DNA from: DMER64 sp964554535
Lineage (GTDB): Bacteria > Bacteroidota > Bacteroidia > Bacteroidales > UBA932
DNA: 64,000 bases
Assembly: GCA_964554535.1 (NCBI GenBank)
Contig: CAZKPB010000001.1
Coordinates: 62,001-126,000 of the forward strand
Direction: 5' to 3'
Position numbers and translations under genes: made by a program. Below the pieces are notes generated by a model. That model did not search any database. It was not told where the DNA came from and was given only the letters and a program-made list of their open reading frames with translations. The first letter of the stretch is position 1, and each line of letters starts with the position of its first letter. Below, in pieces: positions 40,235 through 48,001 of this stretch.

Positions 40235-40636
40235 ATGCAGTCCCCTCAAACACACCGCTTCCCCGTTCAGTTGCGTTTGAACGACATAGACCTGGTGGGC
40301 CACGTGAACAACGTCATCTTTGGCCATTACTGTGACGCCGCCCGCTACGACTTTATGCAGACACGCCTACCGGTACGCATTGACCTGCAACACGATTCGC
40401 GGATTCTCATTCTGGTACATACCGAGTTTGATTTTCTGGTCCCCTGTTTTATAGACAGTGTGCTGTTTGTGGAAACAAAGGTTGAAAAAGTGGGGAACCG
40501 CAGCCTGTCACTGGTACAGGAAATTGTGGATGACAACGGCGTGGTCCACGTACGCAGCCACAGCGTGATGTCCACTTTTGACAAGACTACCGGCAAGTCG
40601 TTTGAGTTGCCCCCAGCATGGCGGCCACTCCCATAA
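40235..40636 (+). CDS. 4HBT-type acyl-CoA thioesterase
   Basis: 133 residues of the single hot-dog fold: LNDIDLVGHVNNVIFGHYCDAARYDF carries the catalytic-site region (D-x-x-x-H-x-N-N), then strands LVHTEFDFLVPCF and VETKVEKVGNRSLSLVQEIV. It probably hydrolyses a short or medium acyl-CoA. ATG 40235 is 5 bp behind tsaC; the open frame that extends upstream within tsaC is rejected. The last 50 bp overlap rsmE. Confidence 0.85.
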   Translation: MQSPQTHRFPVQLRLNDIDLVGHVNNVIFGHYCDAARYDFMQTRLPVRIDLQHDSRILILVHTEFDFLVPCFIDSVLFVETKVEKVGNRSLSLVQEIVDDNGVVHVRSHSVMSTFDKTTGKSFELPPAWRPLP

Positions 40637-41339
40637 CGGCATACAGCGCCGCAGTCTCCGTGCGCAATATGGATTCCCCCAATGAAACGGCCTTAAAGCC
40701 GTTTTTTTGTGCCAGGGCCACCTCCTCGGCGGAAAAATCCCCCTCGGGCCCAATCAGTACGGTGATTACCGGCCGAGGGGCAGCCTCGGCCAGAAGCGAA
40801 ATAAAACTTACACGCGGGGTATCCACCCAGCAACACGGCACGGCACGCAGGTCGCCCGGCTTCGCGGGCGTCAGGGCCAGTTGTTCCATAAAAGCGGAAA
40901 ATGTGCAGGCAGGTTGTATTACAGGAAGTTGTGCACGTTTGCATTGCTTCAGGGCAGCCACGGCTATGCGCTCGGAACGGTCGGTCTTGCAAATTTTACG
41001 TTCCGAATGGTCGCAGATAAGCGGAATAATCTCATCCACTCCCACTTCAGTGGCTTTTTCCACAAACCATTCAAAGCGTTCCATATTCTTGGTGGGAGCC
41101 ACCGCCATTTGCAACCGGTAGGGACGGGCCTGGTAATTGGCCGTGCTCTGTATGATACGTACCTTGCAGGCTTTGGGATGCGCCTGTTCTATGCGGCCGG
41201 TGTACATGGTGCCGCCTCCGTCGGTCAGCAGCATTTCGTCTCCGTCCTGCAGACGTAACACCCGCACGCAATGGTTGCTCTCTTCTTCCGGCAGGGTGTG
41301 CATCGGTTGAGAAATAACTGGAGTATAAAAAAGATACAT
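40587..41339 (-). CDS. rsmE: 16S rRNA m3U1498 methyltransferase
   Basis: 250 residues. A PUA-like N-terminal domain (about 1-70, including HCVRVLRLQDGDEMLLTDGGG) and a SPOUT methyltransferase domain with trefoil-knot motifs AVAPTKNMERFEWFVEKATEVGVDEIIPL, VLIGPEGDFSAEEV and VSLGESILRTETAALYA (SAM site). It methylates N3 of U1498 in 16S rRNA. ATG 41339 lies 4 nt from the -7 box (41344-41351), so the mRNA is probably leaderless; the ATG at 41354 would be upstream of the box. Convergent with the thioesterase. Confidence 0.93.
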   Translation of the reverse strand: MYLFYTPVISQPMHTLPEEESNHCVRVLRLQDGDEMLLTDGGGTMYTGRIEQAHPKACKVRIIQSTANYQARPYRLQMAVAPTKNMERFEWFVEKATEVGVDEIIPLICDHSERKICKTDRSERIAVAALKQCKRAQLPVIQPACTFSAFMEQLALTPAKPGDLRAVPCCWVDTPRVSFISLLAEAAPRPVITVLIGPEGDFSAEEVALAQKNGFKAVSLGESILRTETAALYAVMGVAAMLGATQTTCR

Positions 41340-41343
41340 AGGG

Positions 41344-41387
41344 CAAAGATACAAAATAGCCGTTTGAATGGCTATCTTTGTATCACT
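41344..41387. promoter_or_regulatory. Back-to-back promoters for rsmE and the DUF5009-like gene inside an inverted repeat
   Basis: Minus-strand TATCTTTG (41344-41351) faces rsmE and plus-strand TATCTTTG (41373-41380) faces the gene at 41388. The two boxes lie in a near-perfect inverted repeat, GATACAAA(G)ATAGCC on both strands around a spacer of 8 nt. Gaps from box to start codon are 4 and 7 nt. Confidence 0.6.
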
Positions 41388-42527
41388 ATGACGTCTACTA
41401 ACACCCCAACAAAAAGATACCTGGCCCTGGACGTGCTGCGCGGCATGACCGTGGCCGGAATGATATTAGTAAACAACCCGGGAAGCTGGAGCCACATTTA
41501 TCCCCCGCTGGAACACGCACCCTGGACCGGATGCACTCCCACAGACCTGGTCTTTCCGTTCTTTTTGTTTGTGGTGGGGGCGGCCATGGCTTTTTCATTT
41601 GCCAAATATTTTGAAGGAAGTCACAAAGGCGCGTACGCCAAATTGTACCGCCGGTCGGGGTTGATTTTTCTGGTAGGCTTGCTACTGAATGCGTTCCCGT
41701 TTTTCCCGTTTACCGCCGCCCATTACGAAAGTTTGCGCTTGTTTGGCGTACTGCAGCGGATTGCCTTGTCTTATGCGTTGGGGGGCACCCTGGCCCTGTG
41801 GCTCATGAAACCCAAACGGATTGGAGCGGCCTTTGCGCTGCTGTTGCTGGTCTACTGGGGTCTCTTGTATTTTGCGGGAGGTCCGGAACCCTACACCCTG
41901 CAAGGGTATCTTGGCACCAAAGTGGATCTGGCCCTGATAGGTCCCGACCATATGTATAAAGGATACGGAGAGCCCTTTGACCCGGAAGGGCTGTTGGGAA
42001 TGATTTCCGGAGCCGGGACCGTCCTTATGGGATATCTGGCGGGGCACCTGATACGCGTATCCAAAGAAAAGATAGACGCCGTGGGGCGCTTGTTTGTAGC
42101 CGGAATGATTAGTCTGGGTACCGCCTGTGTCTGGAGTATCTGGTTGCCCGTCAGCAAACCCATGTGGACCGGATCTTACGTGTTGTATGCCGGCGGCTGG
42201 ACCTTATTGATGCTGGGATTCTTTGTTTACTGGATTGACATCCGGGGTAAAGAAAAATGGTTCTTCCCGTTTAAGACTCTGGGACTTAATCCGTTGTTTG
42301 CCTTTGTAATGGCCGGTCTGTTTTCCAAAATCCTGGGACGCCTGGTACACTGGCAGGCGGCGGACGGAAGCTCTTATACCGCGTTGAGTTGGTTGTACCG
42401 GAACGTTTTTGTGGCTGTCTTTGGCCCGGGCAATCTGGGGTCTCTGATGTATGCCTTGTGCTACGTGTTGATTTTTACCCTTATGGCCATAGGATTGTAC
42501 AAAAAGAAAATTATCATCAAACTATAA
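41388..42527 (+). CDS. DUF5009/HGSNAT-like membrane acyltransferase
   Basis: 379 residues with about ten helices. The start RYLALDVLRGMTVAGMILVNNPGSW and the following HAPWTGCTPTDLVFPFFLFVVGAAMAFSF are the signature of heparan-alpha-glucosaminide acetyltransferase-like proteins (DUF1624/DUF5009). These are thought to move acetyl groups from CoA across the membrane onto amino sugars; the acceptor here is unknown. ATG 41388 follows the -7 box by 7 nt. An S9 peptidase gene follows after 15 bp. Confidence 0.82.
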   Translation: MTSTNTPTKRYLALDVLRGMTVAGMILVNNPGSWSHIYPPLEHAPWTGCTPTDLVFPFFLFVVGAAMAFSFAKYFEGSHKGAYAKLYRRSGLIFLVGLLLNAFPFFPFTAAHYESLRLFGVLQRIALSYALGGTLALWLMKPKRIGAAFALLLLVYWGLLYFAGGPEPYTLQGYLGTKVDLALIGPDHMYKGYGEPFDPEGLLGMISGAGTVLMGYLAGHLIRVSKEKIDAVGRLFVAGMISLGTACVWSIWLPVSKPMWTGSYVLYAGGWTLLMLGFFVYWIDIRGKEKWFFPFKTLGLNPLFAFVMAGLFSKILGRLVHWQAADGSSYTALSWLYRNVFVAVFGPGNLGSLMYALCYVLIFTLMAIGLYKKKIIIKL

Positions 42528-42542
42528 TACCTCCCTTTAATC

Positions 42543-44984
42543 ATGCACAAACCCCTTATTGTTTCCTGTGCTGCACTGCTGGTTTTTTCCACCTTGTCAG
42601 CGCAGCCGGCCAACTACGACCTGGCAGCCAGGTTCTCGCAAAACAAAATTCAAAAGATGGTTTTCTCTACACAGGTAGATCCCGTCTGGTTCCCCGATTC
42701 AGATAAATTCTGGTATGAATATACCACCGCCCAGGGCAAAAAATGGTATGTGGTGGACCCTGTACAAAGTTCCAAAAAAGAATTGTTTGACAACAACCTC
42801 CTGGCCGCACGCCTTACCGAAATCACCAAAGATCCCTTTGACGCCCAACATCTTCCTTTGCAGGGACTCAAGCTCAAAGACGGGAAGACCTTCACCTTTA
42901 ACGTGAAAGGCACGGAAAAAGTGGACAAGAAAGACAACAAGGACGGAAAGGACAATAAGAAACCCGCCGGCAAGGAGAACCGCATCTTCTATTTTGAATA
43001 CGACTGGGCCACACAAAACCTTACCTGGCTGGAGAACGAAGAGAAGAAAGACCCCGTTCCCTCCTGGGCCAACATCTCGCCCGACAAGCAATACGTGCTT
43101 TTCTCCCGCAACTTCAACCTGTATTGGATGGACTGGGAAAATTTTGAAAAAGCCCGCAAAAATGATAAAGATTCCACTATTGTGGAACATCAGCTGACCA
43201 CCTGCGGCACGGCCGACTTTCCTTTTGGCGGCGGAAGCGATGACTTCTATGCCGATTCCACCGAACTTCACAAACGCACCGGCGTCCGCGACCTGGCCTG
43301 GAGTCCCGACTCAAAACACTTTGCCATGATCCGCCAGGACAACACCGGCGTCAAGGACCTGTGGGTCATCAACTCGCTGGCCCAACCCCGCCCCACGCTG
43401 GAACGCTACAAATACGAGATGCCCGGGGAAGAACACATTCCGCAGGCTTCTCTGGTGCTCTTCAATATGGAAGATAAAACCTGGAAGACCCTCAACACAT
43501 CTGCCTTCAAGGACCAGAGTCTGGAAATTGAGCATGCCCCCAGAAAACAACGCGACGCCATCAACGAATTCCGCCATTCCGTCTGGTTGGGTGACAATGC
43601 AAGTTTTTATATTGGCCGAGCCAGCCGCGACCTGCACCGCATTGACCTGTGCAAAGCCTCGGTAGACTGCGACACCCTGATTCCCCTGGTTAAAGAACGC
43701 CTCAACACTTACGTAGAGACCCGCAACACCTTGCTGGTGAACAACGGGAAAGAATTTGTGCACTGGTCGGAACGCACCGGATGGGCCCATCTGTACCTGT
43801 ACGCGGCAGACGGCACCCTTAAAAACGCCATCACTTCCGGAGCGTGGCACGTGGAAACCATACTGGGAGTAGACGACGCCACCCGCACCGTCTATTTTAC
43901 CGCCTGCGGACGGGAAGGGGAAGACCCTTATTTTGAATACCTCTACAGTGCCAAACTGGACGGCTCACAGATCAAACGGCTGACCCCCGGTGAATACCAC
44001 CATTTTGCCAATGTGAGTGATGACCATAAATTCTTTGTTCACAACTACTCGCGTGTGGATGTAACGCCTGCCAGTGATTTGTACGACCAGAACGGCCGCA
44101 AGATTATGGACCTGGAGACAGCCGACCTGAGCCTGCTGCTGGCCGCCGGCTACAAATTTCCGGAACGTATCAAAGTAAAAGCGGCTGACGGCGTGACCGA
44201 CCTGTACGGCATCATGTACAAACCGTTTGACTTTGACCCGAATCGCAAATACCCCATTATTGACTACGTATACCCCGGCCCTCAGGTGGAAGGCCCCGGC
44301 CAGTCCTGGAGCAAATCCATGGACCGTCTGGACCGTCTGGCCCAGATTGGATTTGTGGTGATTTCCGTGGGGAATCGCGGAGGCCATCCCAACCGTTCCA
44401 AATGGTATCACAATTACGGTTACGGCAACCTGCGCGACTACGGTCTGGAAGACCAGAAGTATGCCATTGAACAGCTGGCAGCCCGCCACAGTTTCATTGA
44501 CATCGGCCGGGTGGGTATCCACGGCCATAGCGGCGGCGGGTTCATGTCCACCGCAGCCATCCTCACCTATCCCGACTTTTTCAAGGTGGCCGTATCTTGC
44601 GCCGGCAATCACGAGAACAATATCTACAACCGCTGGTGGAGCGAGACGCACCACGGCGTAACGGAAGAATTGACCGCTGCGGGAGACACTACGTTCAACT
44701 ACAGCATTGCCACCAACACCCAGATGGCCTCACGTCTCAAAGGCCACCTGCTGCTGGTTCACGGCGACATTGACAACAACGTGCACCCCGGCAACACCCT
44801 GCGCCTGGTAAACGCTCTTATCCGCGCCAACAAGCGTTTTGATATGCTTATTCTGCCCGGACAACGTCACGGGTTTGGGGATATGTCGGAATATTTCTTC
44901 TGGAAAATGGCGGACTACTACTCGCGCTACCTGTTGGGTGATTACCAGAATTCGGTGGATATTTCCCAGATGAATAATAATTGA
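42543..44984 (+). CDS. S9 family peptidase, DPP IV type
   Basis: 813 residues. Signal peptide (IVSCAALLVFSTLSAQ), a DPP IV N-terminal propeller (about 30-560, with a Lys-rich insert EKVDKKDNKDGKDNKKPAGK near residue 125), then the S9 catalytic domain with Ser in GIHGHSGGGFMSTAA, Asp in LVHGDIDNNVHPGN and His in PGQRHGFGD. It is expected to release dipeptides from N-termini in the periplasm. The third S9 enzyme of the window; it follows the acyltransferase by 15 bp and ends before a strong terminator. Confidence 0.88.
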   Translation: MHKPLIVSCAALLVFSTLSAQPANYDLAARFSQNKIQKMVFSTQVDPVWFPDSDKFWYEYTTAQGKKWYVVDPVQSSKKELFDNNLLAARLTEITKDPFDAQHLPLQGLKLKDGKTFTFNVKGTEKVDKKDNKDGKDNKKPAGKENRIFYFEYDWATQNLTWLENEEKKDPVPSWANISPDKQYVLFSRNFNLYWMDWENFEKARKNDKDSTIVEHQLTTCGTADFPFGGGSDDFYADSTELHKRTGVRDLAWSPDSKHFAMIRQDNTGVKDLWVINSLAQPRPTLERYKYEMPGEEHIPQASLVLFNMEDKTWKTLNTSAFKDQSLEIEHAPRKQRDAINEFRHSVWLGDNASFYIGRASRDLHRIDLCKASVDCDTLIPLVKERLNTYVETRNTLLVNNGKEFVHWSERTGWAHLYLYAADGTLKNAITSGAWHVETILGVDDATRTVYFTACGREGEDPYFEYLYSAKLDGSQIKRLTPGEYHHFANVSDDHKFFVHNYSRVDVTPASDLYDQNGRKIMDLETADLSLLLAAGYKFPERIKVKAADGVTDLYGIMYKPFDFDPNRKYPIIDYVYPGPQVEGPGQSWSKSMDRLDRLAQIGFVVISVGNRGGHPNRSKWYHNYGYGNLRDYGLEDQKYAIEQLAARHSFIDIGRVGIHGHSGGGFMSTAAILTYPDFFKVAVSCAGNHENNIYNRWWSETHHGVTEELTAAGDTTFNYSIATNTQMASRLKGHLLLVHGDIDNNVHPGNTLRLVNALIRANKRFDMLILPGQRHGFGDMSEYFFWKMADYYSRYLLGDYQNSVDISQMNNN

Positions 44985-45002
44985 CAGGGAAGTACCCGCA
45001 AC

Positions 45003-45033
45003 AAAAAAGCAAGGCTGACAACCTTGCTTTTTT
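45003..45033. terminator. Bidirectional terminator between the S9 peptidase and tRNA-Gln
   Basis: A 12-bp perfect stem AAAAAAGCAAGG/CCTTGCTTTTTT around a 7-nt loop. It ends the rightward S9 transcript 19 nt after its stop and the leftward tRNA transcript just 4 nt past the tRNA 3' end. Confidence 0.88.
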
Positions 45034-45037
45034 GTTG

Positions 45038-45108
45038 TTGAGCTACCAGGATTCGAACCTAGACTTACAGGACCAGAATCTGCAGTGCTACCGTTACACC
45101 ATAGCTCA
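45038..45108 (-). tRNA. tRNA-Gln (anticodon CTG)
   Basis: A 71-nt cloverleaf on the minus strand. Acceptor TGAGCTA/TAGCTCA, anticodon loop TTCTGGT with CTG, T arm with TTCGAAT loop, discriminator A at 45038, CCA not encoded. The first pair is U-A, as in many tRNA-Gln. Confidence 0.92.
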
Positions 45109-45133
45109 ATGGGAGCGCAAAGGTAAAAAAAAT

Positions 45134-45595
45134 CTAAATAGTTTGTATATTTTTTGAATTTCTCACCTTGAAATCAATAAACAACAGCAGGGCTATTCCT
45201 AATCCCAACAACAACAGATATCCCGCCATATAAGCATATTGGAAGCCGACCACCCGGGTAGCCAAGGTATGTACCATGTCTTGTAAACCATCCCACACAG
45301 TGGCACCCGTCTGCCACAGCGCTCCCGTGCACCGGTGCAAAAAACCATCGACGGCAAGTACCCCCTGCTGCAGCGCCGCGGCCAACACTTCCCGAAAATG
45401 CACCGCCAATCCTGTCATTACGGCCACAGCCGCCACAACGCCGGCTACCGTACTCCACCGTTTGGAACGGCGCCCGGCCAGTTGCCGGGCCTCCAGCAGT
45501 TCCACCACCCGAGGAGCGACCTGAGGGGCGTTTTGCTCCTCAAACTCCCGATGCCCGGTAAAAAAATCTTTTAAAATATCATCTGTCTCTTTCAT
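45134..45595 (-). CDS. Putative anti-sigma factor, two membrane helices
   Basis: 153 residues. A cytoplasmic acidic N-terminus (KETDDILKDFFTGHREFEEQ), one helix (about 47-66, STVAGVVAAVAVMTGLAVHF), an outside segment of about 50 residues and a second helix (AYMAGYLLLLGLGIALLLFIDF) before a short basic tail. No zinc motif is present. The role is inferred from position: the ATG overlaps the stop of the ECF sigma gene (ATGA), the usual place of an anti-sigma factor. ATG 45595 is preferred over 45601 for this overlap. Confidence 0.65.
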   Translation of the reverse strand: MKETDDILKDFFTGHREFEEQNAPQVAPRVVELLEARQLAGRRSKRWSTVAGVVAAVAVMTGLAVHFREVLAAALQQGVLAVDGFLHRCTGALWQTGATVWDGLQDMVHTLATRVVGFQYAYMAGYLLLLGLGIALLLFIDFKVRNSKNIQTI

Positions 45596-46134
45596 ACACA
45601 TTCCATTTTAGCCGGCATTTCTGCCATCAACTTTTGCCTTATCCTGTAAATGCGCACCTTGGCGTTACTCACGCTCATGCCACACACATAAGCCACCTCT
45701 TCCATCTTCAACTCTTTATAATAATACAATTCTATAAGCAGGCGGTCCTCCGTGTCCAACCGGTCAAGGGCCTGCTGCAAAGCGCGGTACAGGGCCTCGC
45801 GCGTGGGGTCGTATTCCTCCGCCGGCGTATGGAGCACCTGTTGCGCATATGCGTTCTGCGCCTTTTGCAAACTGATGTTCTTGCGCACCCCGCTTATGGC
45901 CGTGGTGTAGGCAATGCGGTACAGCCACGTGGAAAACGCGGCATTGCCGCGGAAGGATCCCAGCATCCGGTACGCCTTAAGAAACACATCCTGTGCCAGT
46001 TCCCGCGCCTGGTCCCTGTCTCGGCATACTTTACACACCAAGGCAAACACACGGGCCTGGTATTTTTCCACCAGGAGGCCATAGGCGCGGGCATCCCCGC
46101 GCAGGGACCGTTCTATAATAGTGCGTTCATCCAT
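45592..46134 (-). CDS. ECF-type RNA polymerase sigma factor
   Basis: 180 residues with sigma2 (YGLLVEKYQARVFALVCKVCRDRDQARELAQDVFLKAYRMLGSFRGNAAFSTWLYRIAYTTA) and sigma4 (LDRLDTEDRLLIELYYYKELKMEEVAYVCGMSVSNAKVRIYRIRQKL). It belongs to the small ECF group that works on -35 GTAAC/-10 CGTC-like promoters in many phyla. Such a promoter (TGTAACC-N15-CGTC) lies directly upstream, which implies autoregulation. The following gene is presumably its anti-sigma factor; a small membrane protein gene on the other strand has a matching promoter. Confidence 0.92.
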   Translation of the reverse strand: MDERTIIERSLRGDARAYGLLVEKYQARVFALVCKVCRDRDQARELAQDVFLKAYRMLGSFRGNAAFSTWLYRIAYTTAISGVRKNISLQKAQNAYAQQVLHTPAEEYDPTREALYRALQQALDRLDTEDRLLIELYYYKELKMEEVAYVCGMSVSNAKVRIYRIRQKLMAEMPAKMECV

Positions 46135-46148
46135 TGTGTACGACCCTT

Positions 46149-46221
46149 TGACGCATACCGCTTCTTTTGGTTACATAAATAAAAAATCCGGAAACTGTAA
46201 CCAAAAGACGCCCCCTGCGTC
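46149..46221. promoter_or_regulatory. Two mirror-image ECF sigma promoters
   Basis: Leftward: TGTAACC (46169-46175 on the minus strand), 15 bp, CGTC (46150-46153), followed by AAAGGG, reading into the sigma gene at 46134. Rightward: TGTAACC (46196-46202), 15 bp, CGTC (46218-46221), followed by AAAAGGG, reading into the gene at 46276. The two share TGTAACCAAAAGA and TGCGTCAAA, so the whole region is an imperfect inverted repeat of some 90 bp with a 20-bp centre. Spacing and sequence fit an ECF promoter pair. Confidence 0.72.
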
Positions 46222-46275
46222 AAAAGGGCAGATTTGGATAAAGAATAGTTTCACCTTATAAAATTACACAAAATT

Positions 46276-46677
46276 ATGGATTTAACTCCCGTATTAATCG
46301 TAGGCGTCTGCTGCTGGGTCGTTTACGCACTCAGCGCCCGGATTGCCACCCGCAAAGAACGTATGCGTTTTATGGAGACAATGGCCTCTATGACGCCCGA
46401 CCAGATGGCCTCTTTCAAAGACTCTCACCCCAATTGGGAACTAATGGTCAAAAAGGACCCCCAGAATGCCCTTCGCACCGCCTGCCTGCTCTTGGGTATA
46501 GGCTTGGGGCTGTTGATAGCCTGGATTATCATTTACTGCACCTATGGTAATCTTGATAGCAACGAATGGTACCAATACGACAATGTGCTGGGCTTCCTGC
46601 TGCTGGCCTGCCCGCTGTGCTTTGGCGGCCTGGGGCTGTTAACCGCCTACTTGATTGACCGCTGCAAGAAAAAATAA
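46276..46677 (+). CDS. Small three-helix membrane protein, probable ECF target
   Basis: 133 residues: helix 1 (TPVLIVGVCCWVVYALSARIA), a basic and Met-rich segment (TRKERMRFMETMASMTPDQMASFKDSHPNWE), helix 2 (ACLLLGIGLGLLIAWIIIYC) and helix 3 (VLGFLLLACPLCFGGLGLLTAYLI). The RKERMRxxE-type segment after helix 1 recalls DUF6249-like proteins found beside ECF sigma genes in Bacteroidetes; the match is loose. The rightward ECF promoter 55 bp upstream makes it a likely member of the sigma regulon. Confidence 0.65.
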   Translation: MDLTPVLIVGVCCWVVYALSARIATRKERMRFMETMASMTPDQMASFKDSHPNWELMVKKDPQNALRTACLLLGIGLGLLIAWIIIYCTYGNLDSNEWYQYDNVLGFLLLACPLCFGGLGLLTAYLIDRCKKK

Positions 46678-46679
46678 CC

Positions 46680-46687
46680 TACCTTTG
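46680..46687 (+). promoter_or_regulatory. -7 box for the selenium genes; leaderless
   Basis: TACCTTTG at 46680-46687, 5 nt before the selU ATG (46693) and overlapping the end of the upstream gene's stop region. The mRNA should begin at the start codon or 1-3 nt before it. Confidence 0.6.
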
Positions 46688-46692
46688 CGGGT

Positions 46693-47670
46693 ATGTCAAA
46701 GCCACTGCCCGTAACCGAATTTTTAAGCAAGTCACGCCACATTCCCATGGTGGATGTCAGAACGCCTGCCGAGTATGCCCAAGGGCATATTCCGCAGGCG
46801 TTCAATATTCCCCTGTTTACCAACGAAGAACGGGCCGAAGTGGGCACCCTCTATGTGCAGCAGAGCCGCCGGAGCGCCGTCATGCGTGGCCTGGAGCTGG
46901 TGGGCCCCAAACTGGCCGCCTTTGCGACCCGGGCCCAAGAGATTGCCGCCCAAAGCGGGCAGGACTATTTGCTGGTACACTGCTGGAGGGGGGGAATGCG
47001 CTCGGCCTCCATGGCCTGGCTCTTTGAGCAGGCGGGCCTGCACTGCTACACCCTGGAAAAAGGGTACAAAGCTTACCGGACGCTGGTGATTGAATATTTC
47101 CAACATTTTGAACCCACGCTCACCGTTTTGGGAGGATACACCGGCAGCGGCAAAACCGAGCGGCTGCAACAACTGACCGCCGCGGGAGAACAGGTGGTGG
47201 ACCTGGAAGGACTGGCCTGCCACAAGGGTTCCGCCTTTGGCAGCCTGGGGCAGGAGCCCCAGCCCAGCACCGAACATTTTGAAAACCTGCTGCACCGGGC
47301 CTTTACCCGACTGGACCTCTCACGCCCCGTCTGGGTGGAAGACGAGAGCCGCAACGTGGGTAAATGCAGCCTGCCCGCCGGACTGTGGGCCAAAATGGAA
47401 ACCGCCCGTTTTGAACTGCTGGAAAGGCCTCTGGAAGAACGCGTGCAACGGTTGTATAACGAGTACGGGCACTTTGGCCCGGAAGACTTGTGTGCCTGCA
47501 TAGCCAAAATAGAAAAAAGGCTGGGCCGCGAACAATGCGTCCGGGCGCTGGATGCCTGCCGACAGGGGAACACTCTGGGCGCGTTGCGCATCTGCCTGGC
47601 ATACTATGACAAATCCTATGGATATCAGATAACGGAAAGACTTAAAAAACAACTTCCAAATGCAAAATAA
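46693..47670 (+). CDS. selU: tRNA 2-selenouridine synthase
   Basis: 325 residues (also named MnmH/YbbB). An N-terminal rhodanese domain with catalytic Cys in LVHCWRGGMRSASMAWLF and a C-terminal P-loop domain with Walker A GGYTGSGKTERLQQL and WVEDESRNVGKC. It replaces sulfur by selenium in 2-thiouridine at the wobble position of tRNA-Lys, -Glu and -Gln, using selenophosphate. It overlaps yedF by 11 bp; selD, the selenophosphate donor, follows. Confidence 0.93.
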   Translation: MSKPLPVTEFLSKSRHIPMVDVRTPAEYAQGHIPQAFNIPLFTNEERAEVGTLYVQQSRRSAVMRGLELVGPKLAAFATRAQEIAAQSGQDYLLVHCWRGGMRSASMAWLFEQAGLHCYTLEKGYKAYRTLVIEYFQHFEPTLTVLGGYTGSGKTERLQQLTAAGEQVVDLEGLACHKGSAFGSLGQEPQPSTEHFENLLHRAFTRLDLSRPVWVEDESRNVGKCSLPAGLWAKMETARFELLERPLEERVQRLYNEYGHFGPEDLCACIAKIEKRLGREQCVRALDACRQGNTLGALRICLAYYDKSYGYQITERLKKQLPNAK

Positions 47671-48001
47671 ATTCACTTTGCTTCTCAATAAATTCGGAAT
47701 GGGCAACGCCCCCCGTGATTTGAGCCACACGCTCATTACCAATTATTTGAATCTTTTGATAGACAACAATGCCGCACCCGCATTCATCTGCTGCTACGGA
47801 GAAGGCGTACAGTTGTGCTGCCCGGGGTCTCCCATCATTGAAGCCCTCAAAGAACTGGAAGCCAAAGGCACCCACATTGTAGTCTGCAAGACCTGCCTCA
47901 ACTACATGCACCTGCTGGACCAGATAGCCGTGGGCACCGTAGGCACCATGCAGGACATAGTGGAGGTTCAGTTGAAGAGCACTAAAGTCATCACCCTGTA
48001 A
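47660..48001 (+). CDS. yedF: DsrE-family selenium-associated protein (YedF-like)
   Basis: 113 residues of the DsrE/DsrF-like fold: LLNKFGMGNAPRDLSHTLITNYLNLLIDN, FICCYGEGVQLCCPGSP and VVCKTCLNYMHLLDQIAVGTVGTMQDIVE. Several Cys are conserved-looking (CYGEGVQLCC, CKTC). The usual YedF has an added N-terminal TusA domain, absent here. It is thought to help handle selenium between SelD and its targets. The start lies inside selU, and the stop shares a base with the selD ATG (TAATG). Confidence 0.75.
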   Translation: MQNKFTLLLNKFGMGNAPRDLSHTLITNYLNLLIDNNAAPAFICCYGEGVQLCCPGSPIIEALKELEAKGTHIVVCKTCLNYMHLLDQIAVGTVGTMQDIVEVQLKSTKVITL

